Assembly (NCBI RefSeq): GCF_002575655.3
Contig: NC_053040.3
Span: 223,896,628-223,960,627 of the forward strand
Direction: 5' to 3'
Source of the DNA: Aegilops tauschii subsp. strangulata
Lineage: Eukaryota > Streptophyta > Magnoliopsida > Poales > Poaceae
DNA: 64,000 nt
Part shown: one piece after another, positions 35,651 through 48,200 of the stretch
Layout of the letters: the number at the start of each line of letters is the position of its first letter
Numbering within the stretch: position 1 is the first letter of the stretch
Notes under the pieces: model-generated
Told to the model about the DNA's origin: nothing
Seen by the model: only the letters and a program-made list of their open reading frames with translations
Databases searched by the model: none
Translations under genes and position numbers: made by a program

Positions 35651-35771
35651 GGCCCTGTTTGGATACATTTGTTATCAATCTAACCCTGCCATCCAAACAC
35701 CACTTTGGTTAGAGTTAGTTCAGGGTTAGAATCTAACTCTAACATCTGACTTAGAGTATCCAAACAGGGCC
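35651..35771. mobile_element. 121-bp MITE with GGCCCTGTTTGGATAC termini
   Basis: GGCCCTGTTTGGATAC at 35651 is matched by its reverse complement (GTATCCAAACAGGGCC) ending at 35771, and internal sequence continues the inverted symmetry (CTAACCCT/AGGGTTAG). Flanks are CAT on both sides (35648-35650, 35772-35774), or CCATG if the element is taken as one base shorter at each end. Superfamily (PIF/Harbinger-like or hAT-like) cannot be fixed from this duplication. Confidence 0.8.
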
Positions 35772-36450
35772 CATGTCACCCATTAAGTCAACGCCTTCTA
35801 TTCGACCAGGCGTTATGACTTGTGGGACCTACATGTCAGTCTGCACAAAAGTCCCCCAGTGACCTCCTACCTCCGGCCCGTCCACCTAGTCATTCTCGGC
35901 CATGGGACGCAGCTACCGCCGTCGGCAGAAGGCGAGGTCAAAACCACCGGCGGTGCGGAGCCCATCTTGCGGCAGCCCGGATGCCAGCTCTCCGGCGCTC
36001 GCGGCCGCTAGCTAGCCAAGATAGCTCCGTCCAGCTGCTTGTCTGCAAGGTTTGCTAGCTAGATTGGCACGGTGGCGCGGCGGCTTGCTCGCGCGCGCCG
36101 CGCTAAGGCCAGCCATCTGGCTCGAGCGAAGGCCCGCGTGGCGGCTTGCTCGCTCGTGAGTCACGCTCGGGCCAGCCTGCCAACCCGTGCGGAGGCCAGC
36201 ACGGCGTCCGGCCCGTCCGGCGGAGCGGCGGCCAACTCGCTCATCACCGGCGCCACCGACGAACACGCATCAGTACTGTTTGAAGTAATGTTCAGGAAAA
36301 ATAATGATCTGAGGGGGAATAACAGGATAGAAGGTCAGATGTGGGTCCCTCGTGTCAACGGTCAAACAAAATGTGTTGGTTTAAGCTGCCTCGTCAGCAC
36401 GGACGTGTGGGCCAACCCTGTCATAAATGGGTTTAAACTAACCTAATCGG
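35772..36450. other. GC-rich intergenic patch
   Basis: A GC-rich block (35870-36270) with an Ala/Arg-rich open frame (36072-36446, plus) that has low-complexity composition and no recognisable domain. Two GGCGGCTTGCTCGC-type words (36079 and 36141) suggest a local duplication. I do not call a gene. Confidence 0.4.
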
Positions 36451-36452
36451 TA

Positions 36453-36533
36453 CTCCCTCTGTCCCATAATATAAGATGTTTTTGCAAGCTAAACTAGCTT
36501 GCAAAAAAGTCTTACATTGTGGGATAGAGGGAG
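36453..36533. mobile_element. Stowaway MITE (81 bp) with TA duplication
   Basis: CTCCCTCTGTCCCATAATAT at the left is the inverted match of the right end (ATTGTGGGATAGAGGGAG); internal AGCTAAACTAGCT forms the tip of an almost perfect hairpin. Flanking TA dinucleotides at 36451-36452 and 36534-36535 fit Tc1/Mariner target choice. Confidence 0.95.
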
Positions 36534-36540
36534 TACTAGG

Positions 36541-36598
36541 TAGTAGTTTTTGGCGTGGATTAAGAAATTTTGGGTATGTTTTTGCTATTTTTTGTACA
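36541..36598 (+). repeat. 58-bp dispersed direct repeat, copy 2
   Basis: Second copy of the sequence at 34401-34458 with about three base differences; here it follows an intact Stowaway, whereas in copy 1 a Stowaway remnant follows the repeat. Confidence 0.85.
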
Positions 36599-37860
36599 AT
36601 AGATTCTTCCTAGGGCTGGTTGAAAGTGGTAGTTTTTTGTTAATTACTCTACATATTGTAAGTAGGAGTGAAAGTTAAGCTTTGGAAGCCAATAAGTAAG
36701 GCTAGTTACATAGTGCATATGTGTACATGATTGAAAGTAAATATCAACCATGAGTGACTAATATCTTGATGGAAAACTCGAAACTATGGAATACTAGGGA
36801 AAAATTGCATGGTTGGAAATACTAGCAATGTTCATGTGCGTTGCAACGAATCATAATTTGAATAATACTTATTCACAAACTTGATACAAAACACTCTAAT
36901 TTTGATATACATATATCACTAGAGATATACTATGTTTCAATTAGAATATATTCCTTGGGTTGTTTTGGTGAGGTCAGGGAGGGATGTGGTTGGTTTTAAG
37001 ATACTCATTATGGGTTTTTCTGTAAATTGGTAGACAAGTGGGATGTTGGTGAGAAAAGGCAACAACTTACCTCACAGTCGTTAGATGTATATCTAATGGT
37101 CACAAATGACAGATGACAGACACACCATCATCACCAACTTAGTCTTCTGTAGGAGTACTAGCAAGATCCGTGCATTGCACGGAACATCAAGATGCATTTT
37201 TTTATAAAACACTTGTTGTGATTGACCCATGCAGGAGTAATCCCATGTGTAAAAACTAATGATATCTCGAGAAATAGGAGATAAGGTGAAGAGGAGTGGG
37301 GCGTGGTGGTGATTGGTGGTCGGACTGAGCGGAGGCATGGGGATTGACGATGCTGGCAGCGGCCACCAGGCCAGTTTGTTCCAGAGGCTTCCTTTCTTAA
37401 TTGCTCAACAATGAGGTTGTTGGAGGTAAGGATGAACGAGGGAAGGCCTTTTCTGCAAATGTGGAGAGGGGTGCGGGTATCTTTTAGTTTAATTTCCATC
37501 CGTCAGATATAGATCGGACGGTCTATATTGCAAGATGGCACGCGTACCATCATCACCAACTCGGTTTTTTATAAGAGAAGAAATATAAGTATGGAGATAC
37601 AAACGTATTATCGATACTTGTTTCCGTAAACTAGCATCTACATTCTATTCAACGCCTCAGCATGTGGGGCCTTAGCACAATGACTTCTCGACTGTGTAAA
37701 ACAAAGGTTTTCCCGTCGCCGATAAGGAGGGGGTGATGGAGACGCACTTTTTGGCTTGCTCTAGTCCTAGTAGTCATACTAGGTGGTCTAAGCACATGTA
37801 GATTTATTCTTTTTCACGTCTCGTGTTCGCCGTACTGCCACGACTGTTGATGAATAGACG
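36599..37860. other. Intergenic DNA with an internal 420-bp-spaced repeat
   Basis: Segments at about 37078-37155 and 37498-37575 are related (CGTTAGATGTATATCTAATGG versus a diverged CGTCAGATATAGATCGGACGG, each followed by ACCATCATCACCAACT). Between them lies GTGCATTGCACGG, a word common at ends of some grass elements. No gene seen; probably an old unclassified transposon. Confidence 0.4.
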
Positions 37861-38345
37861 GTAAGTTATTCACGGGGAAACCCTTGTTGAGCGTGTTTGC
37901 GAGAGAGAGAGAGACAATGTGCATGTGTGATATGTCTAGAGACTGAGGCAATGATAACAGATTCTTTGTGTCTATGTGTGTGGAGGATAGAGAGAGACAT
38001 GTACATGGGGCTTTGTGTTGTGTAACATGGAGACACATATACATAATTAGAGAGTGAGTGTGTGAGATACACATGAGGACATGGGGAGAGATGAGGATCC
38101 AGATTAATGGGTGTTTGTGCGTGTCTGTGTGTGTTTGTGCGCACTTTTGTGTGTGAGAGGGAGTGTGTGTATGTGGAGTAGAGAGACCACTAATGATGTA
38201 AACCTAGTATAAGGGAAAGGGGAATGGTGTGACATGTGTAGTAGCGGGATAGCATGGGTGCGGGCGGGGGGAGCAGACTATTTGGAAGAGACATCGAGTG
38301 TGTGTGGGAGAGGGGTGTGAGAGCGAGAGAGAGAGAGAGCTAGCG

Positions 38346-38392
<47 letters not shown>

Positions 38393-39060
38393 GAGAGGGG
38401 GCGTTTGTGTCCATAAATGGCGTATAGATAGGGAGACAATGTTGATGTTATTTGAAATTGGCCTATGCACGGAGACGGAAGGGAAGCGAGTCATCGTGTG
38501 TGTGATAGGGACTTCATGAGAGATCTAGAATAGATGGTGTAGAAAATAATGTGCGAGATCGAGAATGATGATACATTAGGGAGCTATGGAAAGAGTCACG
38601 ACATATATGTATACAGGGAAGGAGCTGGGGCGGGTCCGCATGTGGGAGAGATAGAAAGAGGAGAGTGGTGCACAAGGAGACAAAGTGTGCTTGTTTGCAG
38701 TGGGGGTGGTGTGTGAGGTGAGTGTGCGAGAACCACATAACTAGGGAGATAGACGTTTGGGGGCGACGCTTTGTGTGTATGGGAAAGATACACTCTACAT
38801 AGTGCGTGTGCTTGGGAAAGAGAGATGTCGGGAGACCTAGCTAGAGAGTGGGGGAAGAGATGTGTACATGCCCAAGAGACAAAGTGATAGAGACCTATAT
38901 TGGGGTCCGGACTTTAGAAGAGAGAGGGGTGTTAATGTGCTCGTGTGTTGGTGTTTGGGGGAGAGAACGACTTCTCTGTTTGTGTGTGTGTGTGGGGGGG
39001 GGTGGCTTCAGATAAAGAGCGAGGTGTCTATATTTGAGGGACTTCCGCGTAATTGAGCTA
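37861..39060. repeat. Purine- and GT-rich low-complexity tract
   Basis: About 1.2 kb dominated by GAGA, TGTG and GGAGAGA runs, including a GA microsatellite (about 38319-38399) and a G8 run (38993-39001). The long minus-strand frames rich in Ser/Leu/His are products of this composition. Confidence 0.8.
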
Positions 39061-39724
39061 TACATGGTCAAAGTGTGTGCACTCATGGTTGATCAATTTG
39101 TTTCACAGTTTGGACTATGAGATAGCGATACTTTTGAACATGCGTGATATACCTTGATGTACCAGAATTACAAACCTAAGATTGGAATTTTGGAACTCGA
39201 CTCCATCATTAGCTTTTGTAATTCATTTAAACGAAGGTACATTTTTTAAGACGGGATTTCGTGATTTCAAATTCATATATCAAACCTAGAGATATACACA
39301 TACGGGCATGTTCAAACTTTATAATCATCCACTTTATTCATACACATACACATTTTTGCTTTTGCCATCATATTTAGGATAAGCACATTTGGAATTTCAT
39401 TTGAATTGGACCGTATGATGGTATTTGCTTGTAGTAGCTCAATGATCCATATTTGAATTGAATGGACAATCTATGTTTTGAGTTGGAGACATTGATTTTC
39501 AAAACTTGCACTTTTTTTGCGTGCAAAACAAACAAATTCTCGGCCATGATATCATAGTCGGCCGTACAAGAGCAGAATATAATTTCAGGCGCCAAAAGCT
39601 TTCAAACTTCCCGCTCACATCGAAATATCTTGCGCCCGAAAGTTTAGCCCTGCGATATTCCTGTTTTACCCCTGCCACATGAACGGAAAAGGGATGCTTT
39701 GGTAACTCCATTGTTTTCCCCTCT
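39061..39724. other. AT-rich intergenic sequence upstream of a gene-like unit
   Basis: No exon or transposon end seen; grades into a C-rich leader near 39700 that may be the promoter and 5' UTR of the next unit. Confidence 0.45.
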
Positions 39725-42018
39725 TTGCCCCCAACATTCTTCCCCAGAGCCCCTCCCCTTCCTCTCCCCGACCCCCCCGCCCCCAACCACGGCAAGCCGC
39801 CGAATCTAGTCCTCCGCCGCAGCGGTGGACCTCACACCCCGACGGATCTACCTTCCGCACCTTGGAACCCCCAACTGCCAACTCACCACTTCACCGGAGC
39901 CGCTTCAGGGACTGGCTTGTCCACCGCTCCAGATCTCCTTGACCGCCATCATGGTCCACCGCACCAGATCTTCTTAACCGGCGCCCTCGTCCACCACAGT
40001 GTAGGCCCTTCACTGACTCCCTCGTCCGCCCCTTCGCTGGCCCTTCATACAAGCCCTCGTCCGCCACAACAGATCCACCTCACCGAAAGCACTGTACAAC
40101 GCGCCCGCTGAATCCTTCGTCCACTGCACCAGACCCGCTCCACGGACGCCATATTCAACTCCACCGGCCCTGCTTTATCGGCGTCGCAGCCTCATCAGGT
40201 TATTTCGATTTGTACTCCTTCGGTTTTTCTCTTTATCGTGCAACTGTTCACTTACCACAGATGAGCTTTCTTGTATGTCGACAGGCGCCGCAACCGTAGC
40301 ATCGGAGCCGCTTCAGCGACGGCGACAACCGGCCCAAACTCAACCGCAACACGAGCACCATCGACGATCCTTAGCTATCAAGTATGACAACGATACCCAT
40401 ATGCCGCCGAGAATCAGGTACTATTATCCAACGGCCGGCACCTACGTTCACTTTCTTAGCATAAGCACCGCACCTTTGAATTTCTTCAGGGCATCATTCA
40501 GTTTTTCATGCCACGCGTTATTCTGCTTGCACCTGTTGGGCCATACTTCTGGCAGTGAACATGTTACATGTGCTAAATTACATACCAGTGCACATATAGT
40601 TAATATGCTTTAGTTTTGTCCTAAGTATTACTGTACTTCCTAGATATCACTGCCTACTATTTTACTTCTTGAATGCTATATTTATGATAATGGTGTTGTT
40701 CTGATGCCACCTGTTGGTTCCATCAGACTGCTTAATATTCTCTATGCTTAATTACACATCAGCAAACTAGCATGTGGTTCCGCTGCTTTTTGTTTGTTTT
40801 ACCCTATATTTTCTGATGCTAGCTATTACATCACTACTCCGAGCCTCTGTTCACTACTTGTTTGTGTGTTCTTGATCTTCCCAAGTTGCATGACTAATTT
40901 GATGCTTATATTAATTATGGAGCTGCCAACCCCATCAAGCAAAATATTTGTTCTTTTGGGGCTGGCACCTCAAACAAGCATAAAAATAAAGGGAAGCAGA
41001 TATATTGTTGTGTATGCACACACCCTTCTTTCATTAGTTTAGATGAACCATTGATGATCAATTCGGACCAGTGCATGCGATTAAAATTAATTTTACCTAA
41101 ATAGAGGGTGCAGAATAAACTACAACAACTAGATATGCAACCACGGGATGCTGACGATATCTTCAAAGAACATTGCAACAACAGCGAGGCTTCACAGCAA
41201 CATATGGTAAGCCAATGTGTTTTAGTACATGTGAAATGTAATGCGAGTGGGCTGCTTTCTTGGCTTGTGCCCTCAACCTGTAATCCTACAGAATTACAAA
41301 TAGTTCAGTTGTCTGCTTTGCTGTATTGCTTGATTCGTATGCTTGTTTGTTGTTACGTTATACCTGAGTTGGCCAATATGTCAGCAGTGTCTGCTGTACT
41401 ATTATAAAGAAATGCATGCCTAGTTCATTTGAGTACTTAAATTTTCCTCTGAACTTCATCACAAGACTGTCTTCATAGTTTATATGAGGCCACACTGTTA
41501 AGTGCTTTCTTAGATTATTTCAATTGCTTAGATGCCTTGGCAACTTAAATATAGCGGTGGTACACTCCCTTTCAACTTTCATCTTACCATGTTAATTTCT
41601 TTTCGGCTGATGCTGCTTCGAACCATTTAAATATAGCTTGCCATGCTCGGCAATAATTCGTATGTCGTTTACCATGTAAGCTTACTGCCTGGATCATGCG
41701 ATAACTATCTCTTACTTATGTCCAGTGGAAACCTTTCAGGATGTCGTTCACACTAGGACACAATGTACAGCCCCAAAATCTATTTGTGGAAGCAATGCGC
41801 CATCCATGTTACCAGATGGTAGCATTTCAGAGGCAACATCGCCGGAGAGCAGTCTGAGCACAGATATTATAGTTCTTGAGGCTCTACTAGAGGCAGAAAG
41901 AGATGGTGTGGCTGCCATGAATGAGGTAATCTTTATCTTGAGGCTGGAAATTATGGAATTAGCGGCACGCATTATGCAAGCAACCCAAGAATTGGAGGAA
42001 GTAAGAACTTGCATTTGA
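39725..42018 (+). CDS. Gene-like unit A, multi-exon, unknown function
   Basis: A Pro-rich first exon (from ATG 39725) is followed by a candidate exon about 40286-40419 (AATVASEPLQRRRQPAQTQP, acceptor TGTCGACAG, donor before GTACTA), an exon about 41112-41205 (NKLQQLDMQPRDADDIFKEH, acceptor GGTGCAG, donor ATG/GTAAGC) and a last exon about 41728-42018 (TSPESSLSTDIIVLEALLEA, MELAARIMQATQELEEVR). The last exon has a heptad-like pattern that would form a coiled coil. The frame does not join cleanly between exons 2 and 3 in my model, so at least one junction is wrong or the unit is decayed. Layout parallels unit B downstream. I do not recognise the family; it could be a repeated low-copy grass gene or a gene-like segment carried by a DNA transposon. 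Confidence 0.4.
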
Positions 42019-42529
42019 AGATGGAGGAGGTCCTGTTGTTTCTGCTATCTGAAGCCCAGGGTAATCCCGGTTCTTCTTTAGATACCAGTTGAAATTGTCA
42101 TTAGATTATTGTACTTGCATGTTGTGTCATGTCTCTGAATGGACGATGTTGTAAGACCCCCTATGTTGTCCATGTGTTGTAATGATCCGAATTTTTTAGG
42201 CGAGGTAATCCTCAGTACTTGTATGATTGACATAAGGTGAACTGTTTTTCGTGTGAGCATATTGTATTGGATGAAATAACTGTTTGACTCAAAGTGTATC
42301 CAACCTACTGAATTCGAAGATCACGACATTTCTAAATCATAATCATATATAAAGGTGGAATAAATCTTTGTTGTGGTTTTGAAGAAATAAATAACAAAAC
42401 GTAGAATTATCTGTGGATATTTGTAATCGAATACAAATTGGATTTGAATTTAGTTTGCCAGGGCCCAGGGCAAACGTGAATGCTATTTCTCCCAAGTTTT
42501 GAACGAAGCGGCTAAACACCCACTATAAT
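42019..42529. other. Region after unit A, no separate gene
   Basis: Likely 3' UTR of unit A followed by AT-rich spacer; no further exon seen. Confidence 0.45.
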
Positions 42530-43117
42530 TTGTGGGCTGCCCGAAGCAAGTGTTTGCGAGATGGAAATTACTGTCTACCCCTGACACTTACATCCTTATC
42601 AACCGGATTTACACTGCTGTCGATAGGGGTAGACTAGTAACTTCAATCAGACGTGACACGACGGCCTCTGAGCCCATTCAGACACGGTGGGCGCCAAACG
42701 TGGGTGGAAAAACACATTTGATGCAAGCTCGTCCGAAAGACATGTGTCTCTCCCTCCATTTCCCCATTCATACACGGTGCGCGGCAAAACAAACTCTCCT
42801 CGTCCGAAATCGATGTAGGCTAATATTTTAAATAGGGGCAGATGTGTAACTTCCCTCAGACGTGACACAACCGCCCTACCTGTCAGCCCCGTTCATACAC
42901 CGTGGGCGCCAACTGTGGGCAGCAAAACACCCTCTCCTCGCCCGAAATAGTTGCCGGCAAATATTTGGGAGATGCGAGATTACCGTCCTATCCCCAACCG
43001 ACGCGATGTCTGAAATTTTAAACGGGGGATAAGTTCGTAACTTTCCCACATTTCAGAGAAGCGTGTCCCAAAGTTTGAGATCCCCCTCCCCTCCATTTCC
43101 CCATTCATACACCGTCG
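42530..43117 (+). repeat. Repeated promoter-like blocks before unit B
   Basis: A block containing CCCATTCATACACCGTGGGC (variants) recurs near 42676, 42764, 42887 and 43102. Associated words such as CTCCTCGTCCGAAAT and GTAACTTCCCTCAGACGTGACAC also repeat. These irregular tandem copies lead directly into unit B's first exon and may be duplicated promoter or terminal sequence. Confidence 0.65.
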
Positions 43118-46100
43118 GTGCCACGACAACCTCCCCACTGCGGCCAGCCTCCTACGTCCGCCACCGAATCCTCCACCTTGCCGGAGCCGCTACCCCTACC
43201 CCGTCGTCCACTGCAAGAGATGGATGTCTCTCATCCACGGCGCTGGACCAGGATCCTTTCACCGCATCCTCTCGATTCATCGGCGTCGTCATCCACCTTG
43301 CCCTTGCCGCTCCTACGACCGCCTCGTCCACGGCAACAGGATTTATCCCCCGACCCGCCCGTCTGCCGTCTAAAGTCTTCTTCCCCGCCGCCGACGGCCA
43401 TCACACCCACAGCACCCTCAACGTATCAGCAGAGGCCTACACGGCGTCGCAAGAGAGGTGGTACTCTTCCATATGTGCTTAAGTTATTGATCTCACCCGT
43501 TAAATAGATCGTAATTTGTTTACTGTACTTTTCTTGTCCGTACCAAATCGTAGTGGCTTACGTGTTGAAATACGAATCTGATATGATGCTCATATCACTA
43601 AAACATAGAACGTTTAATTGGTCACCTAATTTTCCTATATTCGTTTCGAAAAGCATGTGCGCCACCCACTGGTCCAGCTAGTTCCACTTTCCTAATTTTT
43701 CTCTTGATGCTTATGGTTTCCCCCTTTTATCTACTCTACTATGATCTGCGTAGGTACTTCCTGTCGTACTAGCATTACTCCACCCTTCAAGCTAAACAAC
43801 ACAACTCTCAACATTCGAAAGCTTAGTTGTTCAAATATGATTGTGATATGATACTGATATTAGTTAACAGACACATTTAATTGGTTAGCTAAAGGTCCCA
43901 CTTGAGTTTCCAAATGCATGTCGCGACATATAGAGAGACAGCAGAATTGCATTTCTTTGTCACTTGTTGACTGTACTTTCTTGTCCATACCAAATCTTAG
44001 TTGTTATTTCAAAGCAAACATCGGTTGCTAACTACCCTTTACGCGGTTTGCAGCTTCAGATCTGCCATCCCACTGCCACGGTCAACACTGTACTCATCAT
44101 GCTTATGGTTTCCCCATTTTATGATGACCACGATCAGCCTACGTGGTTCGTGTCATAATAGCACTGCTCCACCCATCGAGCTAAACAAGCTTAGTTGTAC
44201 AAATTCATATATGATATTATGCTGATATTAGTAAAACTGAGAGATGTTTAATTGGTCAGCTAAATGTTCCTACTTTAGTTTCGAAATGCATGTGAGCCAC
44301 ATATGGAGAGACCGGAAAGAATAGTATTTCTCTATGCGCTCTGGTTCATCATGGGTGGCCAACCGACATTGTATTGAAATACTTGTAATATCTTCAATCT
44401 TCTTGCTCTTCTGCTCTTCTTTAAGATGATCCTCTTCTCTTGCGGTCGACTAGTCAGGTCGAGTTGTTCTCCCTTAGTATATTTTGAATCTGTCAGGTCA
44501 GGTCGACTTGTTCTTCTTTACTATATGTTGAAGCTGTCATCTGCGAAGTGTCATCACTTCTGGAGGTCTCATATTTTGAGTAGTAGACCACATTATATTA
44601 ATGCACACATCAAATTACAGAATGCATGGCATCTCTTAAAAGAATTGCAGAGATAGCACAAAGGGGTTTACAGGGAGGCAGTATTGGATTAGAATCACTT
44701 CTGCATTACAAAGATAATCTCACTTGTTTTTATGTTTTCATGAATGTCAGATATTGAATATTATCAAAATGAATATGAGAATGGGGGCACGAGAGGAATA
44801 TTGCGGAACAATCCACTGGCTAACAAAATCGGCATGGTGGAGGATGACCTATCTTATTCACCCATCAAGGTGCTTGCTCTAACTTGGCAAGGTTGTATTG
44901 GTCGCACATATTTTGCATCTGACCTCTTGCATTACTTCTACTTTGTTACACCATCTGCTTAGTTTAAGCTTTATATATGAGTATATGCCATACCTATCCA
45001 TTTTCTGTACCTATTCCATGTGTTGTCATACTATGTTTTTCCAGTCAAATATTGTTCTTTCATAATAGATGTCCAAAAGGAAGAGGGTGAGTGCACATCC
45101 TCAAGGAGTACAAACTAGGTATTTGGAAAAGGTAGTGATACCTGTTAAATCAGATAGATCAGCAGCCACAGAAAACACAGGCCCAACTGTACCACACTTT
45201 ACCCGTACTCTAGTGGCCAAACCCCTATTAGAACTACTGGGAGCCCAGCGCCAGGTACTGTCTATGATATCAATTCAAAATTTGAACTCCTAAATTTCTG
45301 CATGTGCCTCACCTTCTCTCTTGTATGAAAACTAATTTCAGATGAAACTCCTTGCTTAAAGGATCATACGATCTCACAACAATATTGGGCTCTGCATTGC
45401 TCTTGTCAATACCTCTCTCCCTTTTGCCTTTTAACGCTGTACTTAATTAATTGCTATTTGATTATGTGTCATCAGTCTGCACCTGAGCTTCATTATCCTC
45501 TGTTTCTTCCAATATTATTTGATCTATATTTACTCTTTGCAAAATGTAGAATAATGGCAACGCTTATAAAGAATTTTCTTTGGGGAATTTATTGAATTAT
45601 CCTTCCATCAACATGGAGAAGGGCTTTGTCCAGCCCGTGTTAACATGTAATGTAAGTTCATCCTTCTCAAGCCTTCAAACTTTGTTCTAGTATAGATTTG
45701 GATAGGCATCATTTCCTCCACTACTATTTGCTTTGCTGTTTACATCTGATTGGATGTTTGCAACAACTACCAGTTTCAAATTGTAGTTGTAAAAACATGT
45801 TCCTTATGCAGAACAGATCCATTTATTTGCTTATATAATTGTGAAACCTGTTACGTGTCTCCTTGTTTCTCTTTCAGAGTCGTATCTCTTATGCCAGGCA
45901 GAACTTTACGGAAGATAGTGAGCCAAACCATCTTGAGGACAGCGAGATGACCCCAAGGTCCTGTCTTGATGAAGACAGTGAGTTGAAGCTACTCACCAGC
46001 AGGTGTGAGACAACCTTTGTGCAGTCGCTGCCTCAATCAGTTCGACTTCTTCAGTCTCAACTTAAAGCGGAAAGGCTTGCTTCAGCTCAGCTCCGACTTG

Positions 46101-46255
46101 AAGTCAAAGATGTAATGAAAATGTCAGAGGACTGCCTTGCGCACCATCATGCCATACAGCTATGGGTGATGCATTTATCGTTGACACAACTAAGGTCTAA
46201 TCAGCTTGTTCGGCTATTTGGGGGGCCCGACCTGGCCAGGCCTAGTGCCTTCTGA
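43118..46255 (+). CDS. Gene-like unit B, at least five exons, unknown function
   Basis: First exon from about 43118 (Pro/Ser-rich) to about 43458 (donor AAGAGAG/GTGGTA). Later exons are well supported: 44751-44869 (IEYYQNEYENGGTRGILRN), 45069-45254 (MSKRKRVSAHPQGVQTRYLE, basic, possible nuclear signal KRKR), 45550-45651 (NNGNAYKEFSLGNLLNYPSI) and 45878-46255 (SRISYARQNFTEDSEP, LPQSVRLLQSQLKAERLASA). Each is bounded by AG and GT; 45069-45254 and 45550-45651 are 186 and 102 nt, both multiples of three, and all four join in one open frame that ends TGA at 46253-46255. The C-terminus has a coiled-coil-like heptad pattern. That frame conservation across three introns argues for a real protein gene or a recently active gene-like repeat. 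I do not recognise the domain family; links between the first exon and 44751 are unresolved. Confidence 0.6.
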
Positions 46256-46554
46256 AGTGCTCTCAGTTTTGTATATTCTTTTGTCGGTGCGTTTATTTGC
46301 ACTGGTGGCGAACTTTGATGCCCAGTGGATGTAATATGTGTAATAGCCGTGATAGCCTAGCGTAAGTTTGCTGCTTATTTATTTCCTTGTTGTCCTGTTT
46401 ATTTGTTTGCTTGTAGTCAGTGCAGTTCTTTTTCCACGATTTGCTAGTGGCCGCAATAACCTATTTTTTAAAACTAGGCCACAATAACCATGGGCTACAT
46501 ATTTACTGTAGTGACACTGGGCCTCCTACGGGTCGTAGAAACAATGGGCCTTCT
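46256..46554 (+). other. 3' UTR and spacer of unit B
   Basis: T-rich sequence typical of a plant 3' UTR (GTAATATGTGTAATAG region), then a short CCACAATAACC-type repeat and the flank (CTTCT) of the next retrotransposon. Confidence 0.45.
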
Positions 46555-48120
46555 TGATACGTCTCCAACGTATCTATAATTTTTGATTGTTCCATGCTAT
46601 TATATATTCTGTTTTGGATGTTTAATGGGCTTATTTATACACTTTTATATTATTTTTGGGACTAACCTATTAACCGAAGGCCCAACCCAAATTGCTGTTT
46701 TTTTGCCTATTTCAGTGTTTCGCAGAAAAAGAATATCAAACGGAGTCCAAACGGAATGAAACCTTCGGGAGCGTGATTTTTGGAACAAACAAGATCCAGA
46801 GGACTTGGAGTGCACGTCAAGCAACCGACGAGGAGGCCACGAGGCAGGGGGGCGCGCCCTCCACCCTCGTGGGCCCCTCTGGCTCCACCGACCTACTTCT
46901 TCCTCCTATATATACCTACGTACCCCCAAACCATCGAAGAGCACCATGAAAACCTAATTCTACCACCGCAACCTTTTGTACCCGTGAGATCCCATCTTGG
47001 GGCCTTTTCCGGTGTCCTGCCGGAGGGGGCATTGATCACGGAGGGCTTCTACATCAACACCATAGCCTCTTCGATGATGTGTGAGTAGTTTACCTCAGAC
47101 CTTCGGGTCCATAGTTATTAGCTAGATGGCTTCTTCTCTCTCTTTGGATCTCAATACAAAGTTCTCCTCGATTCTCTTGGAGATCTATTCGATGTAATCT
47201 TCTTTTGCGGTGTGTTTGTCGAGATCCGATGAATTGTGGGTTTATGATCCAGATTATCTATGAACAATATTTGAATCTTCTCTGAATTCTTTTATGTATT
47301 ATTGGTTATCTTTGCAAGTCTCTTCGAATTATCAGTTTGGTTTGGCCTACTAGATTGATCTTTCTTGCAATGGGAGAAGTGCTTAGCTTTGGGTTCAATC
47401 TTGCGGTGCTCGATCCCAGTGACAGTAGGGGAAACGACACGTATTGTATTGTTGCCATCGAGGATAAAAAATGGGGTTTATATCATATTGCATGAGTTTA
47501 TCCCTCTACATCATGTCATCTTGCTTAAAGCGTTACTCCGTTCTTATGAACTTAATACTCTAGATGCATGCTGGATAGCGGTCGATGTGTGGAGTAATAG
47601 TAGTAGATGCAGGCAGGAGTCGGTCTACTTGTCACGGACGTGATGCCTATATACATGATCATACCTAGATATTCTCATAACTATGCTCAATTCTATCAAT
47701 TGCTCGACAGTAATTTGTTCTCCCACCGTAATAATTATGCTATCTTGAGAGAAGCCACTAGTGAAACCTATGGCCCCCGGGTCTATTTTCCATCATATTA
47801 ATCTTCCATCAACAAGCTATTTCTATCTTTGTTTACTTTGCAATTTTTACTTTTAATCTTTATCATAAAAATACCAAAAATATTATCTTATCATCTCTAT
47901 CAGATCTCACTTTTGCAAGTGGCCGTGAAGGGATTGACAACCCCTTTATCGCGTTGGTTGCAAGGTTCTTATTTGTTTGTGTAGGTGCGAGGGACTTGAG
48001 CGTGGCCTCCTACTGGATTGATACCTTGGTTCTCAAAAACTGAGGGAAATACTTTCGCTACTTTGCTGCATCACCCTTTCCTCTTCAAGGGAAAACCAAC
48101 GCAGTGCTCGAGAGGTAGCA
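46555..48120 (+). mobile_element. 5' LTR of the Athila-type element (1,566 bp)
   Basis: Starts TGATACGTCTCCAACGTATC at 46555 and ends AGAGGTAGCA at 48120, eleven bases before the first primer-binding site. The left flank is CTTCT; its partner duplication lies outside the window. Contains a TATATATA promoter-like stretch at about 46906. Confidence 0.88.
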
Positions 48121-48131
48121 AGAAGGATTTC

Positions 48132-48149
48132 TGGCGCCGTTGCCGGGGA
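48132..48149 (+). other. Primer-binding site, first copy (tRNA-Asp type)
   Basis: TGGCGCCGTTGCCGGGGA, the tRNA-Asp-type primer site used by Athila elements; it begins eleven bases after the LTR end. Confidence 0.9.
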
Positions 48150-48200
48150 GGCCTACACCAAGTCAAGTCAAGATTTGATTTCCCGTCAATGAGCCATTTC

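Noticed and set aside
38204..38793. Ser/Leu/His-rich minus-strand frames
   Set aside because: Products of GA and GT low-complexity DNA.
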